Program-made: the position numbers and the translations under genes
NCBI RefSeq assembly: GCF_003254395.2
Contig: NC_037642.1
Span: 11,244,736 to 11,308,735, forward strand
DNA length: 64,000 bases
Source: Apis mellifera
Taxonomy: Eukaryota; Arthropoda; Insecta; Hymenoptera; Apidae
Direction of reading: 5' to 3'
The notes under the pieces: generated by a model
Told to the model about the DNA's origin: nothing
The model's database searches: none
The model's input: only the letters and a program-made list of their open reading frames with translations
Shown here: positions 37,001-49,800 of the stretch, one piece after another
Position numbering within the stretch: position 1 is the stretch's first letter
Layout: every line of letters begins with the position of its first letter

Positions 37001-40000
37001 AAGGTGGAGGGATAAATTTATGCAATAACATAAAACAAATATCGCGAAAGAAAGGAAAGTTGATCGGTTTATTATCACCTGTTTCTCGTTCACCGAACTC
37101 TTTTAGCTAAAACGCAAGGTAAGTGCTCTTTTTTTTCTCTTTCTTACGCTTGCATGCAGATCCCTCTTATCGATTCCAGAATCCTCTTGTCTCGTCCTTT
37201 CTTCTCCGTCCCTTCGTTTACGGAAGATACTTCTGACCGAGCACCGCCTTTTCCTCGTTTTACGAGAAGGCGGATTTATCTTGCCGAAGTCGGCAAGATT
37301 CTTACCCCCATCGAGTCGAATCTCTCCACCCTCCGTTTCGACCTGGAGCACAACTGACGCAACATTTAGCAATGCGGGTGTCTTGCGTCAGATCTCTTCT
37401 CGGACATTTGAAACGAACGCGTGTTGAAACGCACGTGCTACGAGTCGCGAGCGAATTCTAGTAGCGCAGTTCCCGCAAATTGCATGTTTTTCCGCGAAAC
37501 GTAGAATAGTGTTAACGATAATAATTGTGACGCAATTGTGTGTCTGCGAGCTAGCAATGAACTTGTACGAGGATAAGAGGAAAAATTGTAACAAGAAAAA
37601 ATTATTCGTGGAATTTAGTTAATTTTTGTATATATATATATTTTATCAGATTAGAAAGAATAATTAATATATGGTTGTTGATATATCTCTACTTTTACAA
37701 AGAATTTAATTTACGTTCGTGAAAAATAGGAAAAGTATTATAGCGAGCTTGTGAATAATTTATTTACTATTTAAGAAGATGTCGCGTTCGCGAATCCGAG
37801 AGTCGCGTTCGAATGGTAAAAACAATTTTGACCAATTATCATCAATCGGTAACACGAAAAAGAGCAGGAGACCTATTTAAACTCTATTTGACCGGTCAAG
37901 CAGGCGCGCCGCGGTATTCAGTCATCGGGAAACGAATGAAACGGCTACCGTTTCTTCCATTCTCCCGTCTTCATCCCCGCGGTAATTTCGAGCCGATGCC
38001 GTCCCCTCCGTGCCTCTCGTCCCCGCTTCTTGCGTAACACGCGTCCAAAAGGGTCCAACCCTCGAGTAAGAGTAAGCGAGATGATCGTCGTCCACATAAA
38101 GAAAAAAAAGATCCCCTCTTTGTCTCCCTTGTCCCTAAAGCAGTTTAGGGATCCTCCTTTAGTTGCCTGCTAGATTCCCTTCTTCGAATTTTCCTTCTGG
38201 ATCCTTTTTTTCTCTTCTCTTCCTCGAATCTTCCGGATTTAGTTTATTGCTCCCTTACGGGGATCGATTTCGGTTTATCGTCGTGGGGAAAATTCGAAAT
38301 CGATGCGGTTATAAGGTTGTACGCCGGGCGAGGAAGATAAACGGTATAAGGGTTCTCCCTCCTCCTTCCTCTCTCTCTCTGCCCTCGTCCCTCTCCCCTC
38401 CCTCCCTCGTTCCGTGCCGAACAAGATAACTCGACGACGGTTTATTGCATAGATGGTCGGTCGCGGCCAAAACGTTGTGTACGAATCGGAACGTGCCAAA
38501 TTTTTTTCACGCGCCAACACGCGTTTCGCAACGCGTTAAGCTATCGTAATTATGAAACGTGCGCGGTGTGCCGAGGCTCGACATTTTTTTTTCCCTTCCT
38601 TTCTTTTCCAACGAAAGGACGATAGATCGGCTCTCTTTTTTTACGTTTCGTTTCTAAAAGTGGGGCGAGAGTTTCGTTTCCTCTTGTTGGAATGAAAAGG
38701 AAGAAAGAAAGGAAGGGTGGAAAGGGCTGGTGAAATTTTCGTACCGTCCTTGGGGATAAAAGAGGGGGAGAAACCGTGCAACGCTTTCCGCTTATCTTGC
38801 ATCGATTTTCGCGGGCCGAGGTACAAGGTCGGCTCTCTTCTTCTGGCCGAATCCGAAAGATGAAAGTGGTGTCTAAAGTCGGATTTCAATCTCTCGTTCT
38901 TCAATTTCTTCGTTTTCCGTTTTATCCTTCGAAGGTTGAAAAGCTTCGAGCTGCGAGTATATATCGGAAAGGCGGAAGATGCGACAGGTAGAAGAAATAC
39001 GAGGAAGAGATAATGAAGGGAAGAGGAAAAGTGTCAGGCTGAATCGTCAAGCTTTAAATTTCCCATTTATTTCCGAGGTATTAACAACTAGAGATATCAA
39101 TAACGATTCCGCATCTTTGTGTCGATTTCGAACAATGCGCCAGGCAGTGCGAAAGTGAACGCGAGAGAAATACGACTTTATTTGTATTAATTTACAATTC
39201 GAGCCTTCCTCGACAATCTATCTCTCTCTCTCTCTCTCTCGATCTTCTTCTCGCATTTACTTTTCAGTCTGTTCGAATTTTTGTTTTCATTGCCTTGTCC
39301 TTCCACACCCTTCCTCCCCATCATACCTCCAAACTTTTAACCTCCAATAATCGTAAAAAGGGGGAGGGAGGGAGAGAGAATAGATCAGGTAGTAATTCGT
39401 TGTTCGGGAATAATAATAATAAGAGAGGAGAAGAATGGTGAATTCAGTGGCGGTTGAGAGACAGGCGATATCCCGGCGAGGCGAGCGTGAGTCGAGTGGT
39501 GGGGGAAAGAAGGAAAGGAAAGGAAGGAAGAAAGAAAGAAAGAAAGGATGGATTGTTTCGTCCGGTTCCGCGACGAGAGAGTGAAAGCGAAGGGCAAGAG
39601 AGGCAGGGGGCCGGACGCGCCTCGCGGCGCTTGCGCGACTTGCGTATTCCCGCGACGGCTCTTCCACCGTTTTAACCGTCGCGTTCCCTCCTTCCCCCTG
39701 CCCCTCGTCCCCCTCCGCGGTCGTCGATACTGCTCTTGTTCGCCCAGTGTCAGTTGGCGCGACCCCGAACGAAAGTGAGAGCGGTTCGTGTCGAAGGGGA
39801 GAAAGTCGGGCGGCGCGCAAACTCGGTCGCCGCGGCTCTCCCTTCGCCATTCGGCAGGGACGATCCCAACGAACGAAACGAACGCGTTTGTTTCCAATCC
39901 GTGAGAATCCGTGAGCCCAGTTATCTCCGGTCGGGACAGAGCGAGAGGAGGTGCGGGAGAAGGCGCTCTCGCTCACCGGCCAACGTAATTTCTCGATCGA

Positions 40001-43000
40001 ATTCTTCTGAATAAGTTGCTCGAGGGAGGGAGGGGGTTGTTGTGCATCGTCGTTTGATACACGGATCGATGCATCCTCGAGGCGGCAGCAGCAGCAGCAG
40101 CCTATCGCGCAACCGACGCTTCTCAATGAAAAGCAGTGACGAGTCGAGTTGTTCTCGGGAGGACGAGCGAGCGACCGCTGTGCAGCGGCAAGTCGCTCTT
40201 TGTTCCAAGAAGACGTCCGTTTGAATAGAGAAAGCGGAAGTGTCGGGTTCGGTCTTCGTCGATGTATCTTAACGGATATTCCTAAGTGACCGTGAAGAGA
40301 TTTTTTGAAATTGTAATAGGAAGGAGTAAGTTTTAGGGTTCTGGGTATTATATATTTTGGGATTTAACGGAGGGATTGTTACCGAGGATGGGCCGAGGAT
40401 CGATCGTAAATGAGCAGAGGACCCGGCGTGTTTTGAGACATTTCTAAGACCGATATTTCGCCTCTTTGTTTCGTTCTCTTTTTTTTTTTTACTTGAAATT
40501 TCTCCCGAAGAGTGCGATGTTGACGGAAATCCGGTTCGTTTATCGGTGTTGATAAATCGTTGACAACGCGTTTCATTGAATAGGGAAACGCGACTGTTTG
40601 GGAAGGGAAACAAAAGAGTTGAAAGTAATCCTGTTTCGAGGAGGGAATGTGCGTATTGGCGCGCGGGTACACGAGGTCGGGTGGTGGTCACACGATAGCG
40701 AGATCAGATCCGTTCCTCCTAACGTTACCGCGCGCGGTATCTTAATGGATATTCGAGTTTCTCGACTCGTCTGTACAAACTCTGTGGGAAGCGAGACTTC
40801 CTGTGCCCGGAAACCTGTGTCGGAAAGAATAGGATCTTGGCACGTCCTGACGCGTGGGCACCGTCGAGTCGAATATTAAATAATATAATTCGGTGTAATT
40901 TGAATCGATCCGTCCAATCTTTCGATTCGTAACTTTTCCATGATTTTTTAAATCGACGAACGCGATATCGTACGTTCGAATTCTTTTGTGCGTACACTTT
41001 AGTCCGTCTGATAATAATAGTCGGTTTTATCAACGAGATAAAATTGACGCAAGCAACGTCTGATGAAAACAAGAGTTTAACTCGTTATAACTTAACCCTT
41101 TCGACGTTGAGTATTGTTACACGCGCCATGTGCTCGTTGTTTTGTTCTCGGTCGATAAAAAGGAATTTTTCTTGCTTTTATCTCTCTATTCGACGATCCG
41201 TATACCGAGTTCGTGGTTCATTTTTTCTTACTTTTCGATTCTCTCTCTTTCTCTCTCTCTCACGCGCTTCGATCAAAGGGAACATCGCGCGCCTCTTATA
41301 TCATCCATGCTTAAAATTTCCAAATAGGAAGCTAACAATACGCAACAATATCTTACAAATGTTATGCAATATTTTGTAAGATAAGGTTCACACGGTAAAT
41401 CAGCGGCGTAGATGTACGCGCGTATCGATCATATTTTCGTCACGTGTTCGCAGCAACCGAATTGGCCAATCCTCTCCTTCTATTCTTCGCCCAATTTTCA
41501 TATGTAGAATAGAAAACCGTGCCTATCAGCATCGTCACTTTACTTATCAACCTCAATTGCGAAAAATTAAAAATGCACACTTTCATTTTCCCTTCCAAAA
41601 AAAAAATTCACACGCATCTCGTGTTCTTCTTTATAATTAATATAACGCACCTGTGTTTGCTCTCCGTATTACGCGCTTAATCATCCTTTCTAAAGAAGAA
41701 AAAAATCGATCCAGATAAAGCGACTCTTTCCGCGTGGAAAGATAAATCTTACTGGTAGAAAAAAGAGAAAAAAGAGCCACTGCATCGATAAGTTTTAAAA
41801 ATCTTTAGGATTTTCGCGGGCAAGGAGGAGGAGGCCGAGATTCTCGCGGTGGCGCGTCACGCGAGCGACCTTGACTGTCAGCCGGCTCGATTGCATAAGG
41901 ATCGTTTTCAGTGACAATAGGAGTGGCCCCCCCTCCTCCTCGCGATAGATATCGATCCATATCGATCGATCGATACCTATTACTGAAATTGAAGGGGACG
42001 ATATTTTTTTTCTCTCTCTCTCTTCTTCAATCATCCAAATTGGAGAGAAATTACGTCGTTCGTTCCTCTTAACGGATTTCCGTCGTTCCGTTCCGCCGAG
42101 CTATGTCGGTTAACCATAACACCGCTTCGTCGTCGAGAGAGAGAGAGAGAGAAATATTGTCCATGGAGACTCTCTCCTCCCGGCAGCAAATTCGATGATT
42201 CGTTCGAGAGGTTGCAATACATCCTGCCGAGTCACGTAAATTTCCATCAATTTCTTATCTAAGAAAGACCTTGTCGCCGCCGATTCACGATCCGTGCACG
42301 TTATTGGCCAACCGACGATGGTCACACATAATCGTGTCCGCGCACGGATCCGTATCCGATATCTCGATTCGTCACGAGTCGGCAATAATGAATTCCTCCG
42401 GTTGATTTTAAACGGATTCGAGTGTCTCGGTTTCCGTCTTCCGTCTATCCATCCATAAAGAGGATAAGGGAGACGAATTTAAGTTTTTCAAGTTCGTGAT
42501 TAGAAAATTAAAAAACGAAGAGAGAGAGAGAAAGAGCGACCCATTTCTTATATGACTACTCGTCCCCCCCCTTTTTTCTAACCGCGGTTTAAGCAAGCTG
42601 CACAATTGCCGGTAGCTTATATAACCAACGTTCTTCGAGCTTAAACGAATACGGTAAACACGACTACACAGCTCGGTGATAGAGAAACTATTCAAATAAA
42701 TCTATTCTAGTAGACTAAGCTAACAATGTGTGTATATATTAGAGACAACGTAGACTAGAAAATCTTTCGTAGAGATGGTCTCGAGAGAGGGAGAGAGAGG
42801 GAGAAGGCGAGCACTATCTATCTCGCGAGAGAAGCGATGATGACGCGAACGATGAACGAGAGAGCGAGTTCGCTAGCTCGGATTAGCTAGCGCCTCGTGA
42901 CACACATTTTAGTATTGGCGAACGAGTGACTGATTTCGCGCGTGCCATCCAGAGGAAGGGGATATATTCGTGCGCAGTATTAACGGTCGGGCGTAGCGGC

Positions 43001-43729
43001 AACAACGGTACGGGCGAGATCGAACGATTGTCGGGGAGGGAGGGGGAAGCGGTCGATTCAAGTTTTAAAAAGTTGATTCGGTCGACTGTCAGTGATTCCG
43101 TGTCCGGTTGCGTGCGGTCGATATGCGATCCGTCGCTTCTGCCTTCCTTGGCGTTTCTTCCAATATATTCGTGAACACAATTTTCTTCGATTCTTTTAAT
43201 CTCTAATAAAATAAATGATTCTTCGAATTTTCTTACGAGAATCGAAAGGGGAAAAAGAGAGAGAGAGAATATTATTAGATATTTTCACTAAGGAAGGCAG
43301 AGTTGTTATACGTTTAATAATAGATTGCGTCGCTTTACGGGAAATTGGTCACGGTTGAGCGCACGTGCTCGCGCCTTCGTTCCGAGTTTTTCGACGGGCG
43401 AGAGAAAAAGGATTAAGAGGAGATGGCGAGAGGAGGGCGATTCGATTGATACGTGGATCGAGAGCAAGGCCAAAGTGCACCGAAATAGTTGACGGTGGCT
43501 CACAAAGGGCTATTAATATTTAATTCGATCCGTGACTCGAATTTTCTCACAGGGACAAACTTGAACGGGATTCGATTGGAAAATTGGCGATTCGTCGGTC
43601 AATTCATCGTTCGAACGGATGGAGGATGGTTTCTATTGATCTAGGTCGTTGTTATCTGATGTTATCTGTTACGTACTCGTGTTACCAAATTTTACGAAGA
43701 GGAAAGTTTAGATAGACTTTTTTTTTTAC

Positions 43730-43767
<38 letters not shown>

Positions 43768-46700
43768 ATTAATGTGTTTTACAAGGAGCAGCATATTCCG
43801 CGTTGCGAAGCTGGATGAGTTTCGATAGGAACCAGGTTACACGCTTAAGGTTCAACACGATTTACGTTATCGTCCGGTTTCCAACACATTGCGCAATACG
43901 CATCACCGGCACCGGTTAATATTTTTAACTTTAACGCCGACAGTCCGTCGAGCTTCTTCTAATTTTATAGCCGCATGAAATTTAATAATTTACGATCAAC
44001 AACCTCGGTGACGGAGAAAAAAACCCTCCCTTTTATTTTAACGACTTCGAGAGATGTCGTATTCGATGATATAACCAGGAGGAATCCTGCTGATCTAGGA
44101 AAAAAACCACGCCAATAATGTTGAGAATTTAAAATATCCTTTCGTTGGATCCATTTAGATTTATCCGCCAAATTGGAGCCGCCTTGAATCGTTATTTACC
44201 AAAATTATCGGCTTGATATGATTATGATCAACGATAAGTCCCGCGGTGAATTAATAATAATCAGAGCGATTGAACGGATATAAATGTACAGATGGATCGG
44301 TATTTAGTCGGACATCGGCGATTGGAATCGCGTGTCGGCGTGTCGAGCGTGCGCGCAAGTTCGACGTCCTCGATTAAGCGTTCTACGCGGGCTGGGTATT
44401 TTTAAATTCACTGTGATCGCCGCGATATACGAGACATGCCGAGTGCGTGCTCGAATAAAGTTTCATTTTCTCGCGCGAGAGAAATAGATATAACCCGTCT
44501 AATTTGTCTAAAATTCGATCGTCGAGAACGTTGTTAAATCTTTTTAAATTCGATTCTTCTCTGTCGCGAGATTAGAAAAGGAAAGGAGAACGAGAGAAGA
44601 GTTTTCGAATAAAAAGGCTCGTTACGATGCGCGTAAAGATAAATACGAGGTAAACATTGACGCGGGCTATGGTCGAAATGACTTTGACGAGCGCTTGGGT
44701 AAACACCGAATTCTCGCTGCAATTGGTGGGCACAGATCGATATGATCGTCCTACTTCGTAAAGGGCCGTAAAAGGGGACACCGAGAGCCCTATCCCTAAC
44801 CTGGATTAGCCTCGCTTTAGAGGAAGCCAATTTCTCCTCTCGTCGTTCCTTTCTCGAAATCGAGGGAAATAAAAGATAACTGGAATTATCCAGGATGTGA
44901 AAAATGTAGAGAAGAGTAAAAAAAGAAAAAGAAGTGACACTCTCGCGACGAGAAACATCGAACGTACGCTGCCGCGAAAACGTGGCACAAGAGGAGGACT
45001 AGAGTATTTTCGTTTCCACCGAAAAACATCTTGTTCTCTTCCCTCCTCTCCCCCCTCCTCCCCCGGCCTCTTGTTTGTTTGTCTAGGTTACTCCACTCGC
45101 CACCCACGTGTTTGTCACAGTTCCTTCGTGACCGATCCATTTTTTTCTTTTTTTTTTTTTTCCTCTCTTTTTCCTCTCGTTCACGCATTTTCCCCCGACA
45201 GTTCGACTTTTCGAACGTTTTCCTCCTCGCCTCCTCGATTGCACGATTGGGCAAGAAGAAATCCGGACCAATGGGGAGGCGAGGCGAGTCACAGTTTATC
45301 GAAACTGCCGCGGCGTTTCCTTCCTCTTTCTCTCTCACCGTCGCGATCTCGCATCGAACATTTCGTAACGAAGTAACGTTTATCTTCGCTTCGTTCGGGT
45401 AGATAATCTGTCGCGCGCGGTATTACACCCGCGTTTCACGTCGCGCCTCACCGCGCCTCGCCATGCCCGACCACGCTGCTGCGGCAAAAAACACACTTTT
45501 TTTCGCGGCAGTCGTTCTCGGCCGCTCGTCTCTCCATCAACCGTGTTTACCAGCATCGTGTTTCGCACCGTCGTTTCTATCCCTTTTGTATTCGACTTTA
45601 ATAATCGAACGAAAGCGCGAAAGTGTGTATAGATATATATATCATGTATATCAGCTGTTGACTGAAAAGTTTAGATAAGAATCAAGAAGAGATTGGTGAA
45701 TTAGAAATTGGTGAAGTTTTAAGCGAAAAGAATATATATATATATATAGATATATTCGCGATCGAGGATAGGAATTGATGAACTTTGTGGAAAAGTATGA
45801 GATGGTGACACGGGTTCGTTCGAATCTTTTTCGTTTTATTCTCGTTGAAATTGAATATTTGGTTTATATATTTGGTATATAGTGGGAAGAAGATTTGCAC
45901 GGGGAAAGTCACGCGATCGGCCCGTTTTAATAAAATTGCACGATGAAACGGGTAGGCAATCGGTAACATCGGTGACGCGAACGATTTTCATTATTATTCG
46001 CGCGTCAATAAGTCTGTTGCGTTCGTTTTCTCATTACTTACAATCTCTTTCTTTTTCACGATTTAACGTTTTATCGTTTTTAATAAATGTCGCCGCTAAC
46101 GTGACCTTCTTTTTTTTTTTTTCCTTTTCCTTTTTTTGCACACCTAGCACAAAGAAACACGCGTGATAAATATTCAAACGCAATTGAAATCTACGTGCAA
46201 TCCTGTACATTCCGATACGCGCTTCGTTGTTTATTTATCTCGTATTGGGAGCGTAATTGGGAGTGAAAACGAGAGAATAACGTTGCGTGAAATTGTCTAC
46301 AAATGTCTCTCGCGGTTGATTTATGCATATAGATTCGGCATCGAGTCTATCGTCCGCTACTTTACATCCACGTTTAATTACACGTTTTCTTAATAATCAT
46401 CTCTCTCGAAAAAAAAAAAGTCTTCTTAAAATATTTCGACTCGTATCCCTTCGATACCACCGTGTATAGCTACATATTTTTCATTCGGTTAGATTACACG
46501 CTTGTAACGTTTATCGAAAACACAGAAGATAACCTATTGTATTATCATGTTGGACAGGTAATTTACACAGGTTGTTAAAAGAAGAAGAAAAATTGTATGC
46601 AAAATATGCGATCCTCGTATTATTATTATTAGCTATTTCATATTCGTCGTTGTTCAATAGTTCATAAAAACCGATCGGCGTGATCGCTCCTCGTCTGCCA

Positions 46701-46775
46701 GTTATCGGTCAGATATCGCGAGCATCGTCGTACGATTATGTCACGCAACAGAGAGAGCGAGCGAGCGAGCGAGCG

Positions 46776-46810
<35 letters not shown>

Positions 46811-49800
46811 CGGAAGAAGAGGTGAGGGAACGATCGAAAGACGAGCACGGCGGCGAAATCGCGGATCGAATATGGGTGAATGGAGAGAGAGTGTGGCTGG
46901 TCGCGGCGACGCACACGGTCGCCGCGGCAAGCGCAGAGCGCGCGATCCTCGAGCAAGCGAGCGAGCGAGCGAGCGAGCGAGCGAGCGACGGACGAACGAA
47001 GCCAGTGCGAGTGCAACGTTTCTCCCGCTAGTGTCAGTGCCAGTGCCAATCGTGCGCCATTCCTACCGTTTGCCGGAAGACGAGAGCGTTCAGAGATCGC
47101 GTGCCTCTCCCCCCTCCCTTCCTTTTTTTCCACTCGTCTCCACACGCGTTTCGAACGGTTACGATGATCGTTTGACGGTCGAGGACCAACCACTGGATTC
47201 GACGAAGGGACTAATATATCGAGCGAATATTTTATATGTATATATATATGTGTATATATATATATATAGGTATCGATCGAACCTGTTTTTCCTGGCCAAA
47301 AAGTGTTGTCGGGACGATGGATATTTAGGAAAACGTCAAAACTTGTGAACGAGACGGTTAAGGTTGAAAACTTGTACACTTTGTACGCGCTATTACATCC
47401 TTTTCTCTCGGTCGTTGGTGGACAAATGTTTGCTGCGTGAATAGACGCGGAGACGAGACGAAACGCGAGAGAGAGAATGACGCGAGTCCACGGATCGTAC
47501 GATCGATCAATTTTCAACTAGGGAGGGTAGCTAGCTCTGGTAGGCAACAAGCAGCAGCGTGGCTTGTATCGTTACATAACTTCGACGCACTACTCGGTTA
47601 TTCGAACGGCGAAACCACTGACAAACACACGTACGCGCACCACGGCGGGTTGGAGGAGGGGGGACGTGTAATTTTCTTCCCATGCTCGCGAAACCGGACA
47701 CTACCGCACCACTAGTTTTTTTTCCACTTCGTAACGACCCCTCCCCTCCCTCCCTCCCCTCCCCTCGCCCACCTTCTCCGCTACGTAAACAAGTCGCGTT
47801 TCCTTCTTTAATCGCCCTAACGATTTTTCGACCGTGGACGTCAGGAAGAGAGGCTCGGTTTCTTGTATCTCGGCCAAAAATGTCTTTCTCTCTCTCTCTC
47901 TCTCTCGGCATCGTCGTGCGCTCGAGAAACGTCATTCTCGCGCGGGGACTATTACAGGAAGTTGTGTGTCGCGTTGTTTGTTTCCGTTTCAAGGGCGAAG
48001 GATCGCGGACTCGCCTCGAGGTTTTTCGTTTCGTTTCGTTTCGTTTCGTTTCGATCGGTGCCAAGCGGTGACGAGAAGAAGAAGAAGAAGGCGGCGGCGG
48101 CGGCGGCGGCCTCCCTTTTTCTCAGGGCAAGGAGGAGGCCCCCGAGAACGAGGCAAAGGCCGCCCAAGAAGAACGCGTGTCGACTGTGATTCGTGCCAAA
48201 ATCGTTGGGAAACTCGCGCAACTCTCGCTCTCCGCTCTCCGCTCTCCTCTTTCGTTTCGACTCGTTTCGCGGATCCTCTCCCTCCCCGTTATCGACGCGG
48301 TGGATAAATCGAAAAGGAAAAAGAAAAAGGAGGAGGAGGAGGAGGAGACGACGTGGAAGATCGTCGTGAGACGTGGGCAGGAAATTTTGGGGGAGGAGGA
48401 CGGAAGAATAGGCGGAAGAATGGGAAAACGAGCAGCAAGGGAGGGGGGTTACCAGATGGGCAGATCGGCGGAAAGAGGGGATTGATCCCACGTGCTCGAT
48501 TGCACAAGTAACCCGGCGGTCGGCCGTCACTCTATTTTTAACAATACCGGCCGCATATTTAACTCGCACCTAACTCAACCTAATCTCTCTCTCTCTCTCT
48601 CTCTCTTTCCTTCCTTCCTTCCTCTACGCGATTCGATTTCGTCGTTTCGATTCCCTTTTCTCCCTTATCTTCTTTCTTCTTTTATAATATCAATCCCGCT
48701 GATTCGCTCTCGCTCAATTATCGATCGACAATTTTGGATAGATAGAGAAAGAGAGAAGCGACCTCTCCCTTCCTCCCCGTTTCTCCTCCCCCTTCCTCGG
48801 AGGTATCGCGGGTCGACAACACGTTGTCGCGAGGCGTACGAGGTCGCGCCGTTTATTTTCCTACTTGAGCGGCTCGGCAGAATTCATCCCGCTCGCCAAC
48901 AACACTCGAAGAAGAAACGGTCGAAGACGAACGACCGGTGGCCCAACTAAAAATAAGTCCCGCGTTTTTTATCGTGCTACTACGCGCCGTTATGCAAGCC
49001 GATTCGCGAACTCGCGCCCGCTCGAGGTGAAGTATCAGGAGAGGAGGAGGACCGAGCCGAGTTCGAGGAGGTTCTCCTCTTTTTTCCCACTCAAACTTGC
49101 CGAGTTCGATCGATCGAGATTCTCGCTCGTGATTCGTAAGCCACGAGGCGGCTGCGACCAAGCTCCTGCTTGTTCCACGTTTGGGGTCCCGCTGGTCAAT
49201 TTGCGACAATTACCGAGCCGTTGCGACTGGTTAAAGTTAGTTAGTGGCTCGCCTCGGCTCTACACGACTACGCGCTAAAGCTAAGCGCGAATATCATCGG
49301 ACTTCTCTCTCGCCGTTTTCGCGCTTCCTCTCTCTCTCTCTTTTTCTTTCACTTTCGTTTTAAACTCGCGTGTCCCGCGCGCGCAAGTTTTTATCGGAAA
49401 TTGCGTTTTCCATCCGTCTGTACAATTTCTTTCCTTTTTATATGAATATTGTACCGCGTTATTCGATAAATCCGTGACGAATGATGCAAGAGTTTTCGTC
49501 CCGCTGAAAATTTATTATTCGGTGGCCCTGTTCACCGATTACGCCTCGTTCACGAGATTCGATGGGCCGCTTAACCTTCGCGATAACCCATATTCGAAAC
49601 ATCGAACGACACTCGGTCCAGAGATCGGCTCGCGATCGATCCACCAATTTTTAAACTTTCGTTTATTTACGTAAGGAAGATCGATTTAAGAAATAAACGA
49701 TTCGGATATTTTGGCGGACGGTTTAACCGCTCTTTGGATTAGGCGATAAATAAACGTGGTCGAGAAAGGCCGTAAAATGTGACCGTGGTAATGGCAAGCC

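Noticed and set aside
39287..40126. 279-residue minus-strand frame
   Set aside because: Low-complexity composition, no splice or domain support.
40069..40224. Small frame starting MHPRGGSSSSSLSRNRRFS in the long sima intron
   Set aside because: Lies in a CG-bearing island and looks mildly protein-like, but ends in a stop with no good donor in phase and no family resemblance.
46738..47517. Frames of 97-258 residues on both strands
   Set aside because: Sequence is mainly Ser/Glu/Arg or Ser/Leu/Ala from GAGC, GA and TA repeats; no recognisable domain.
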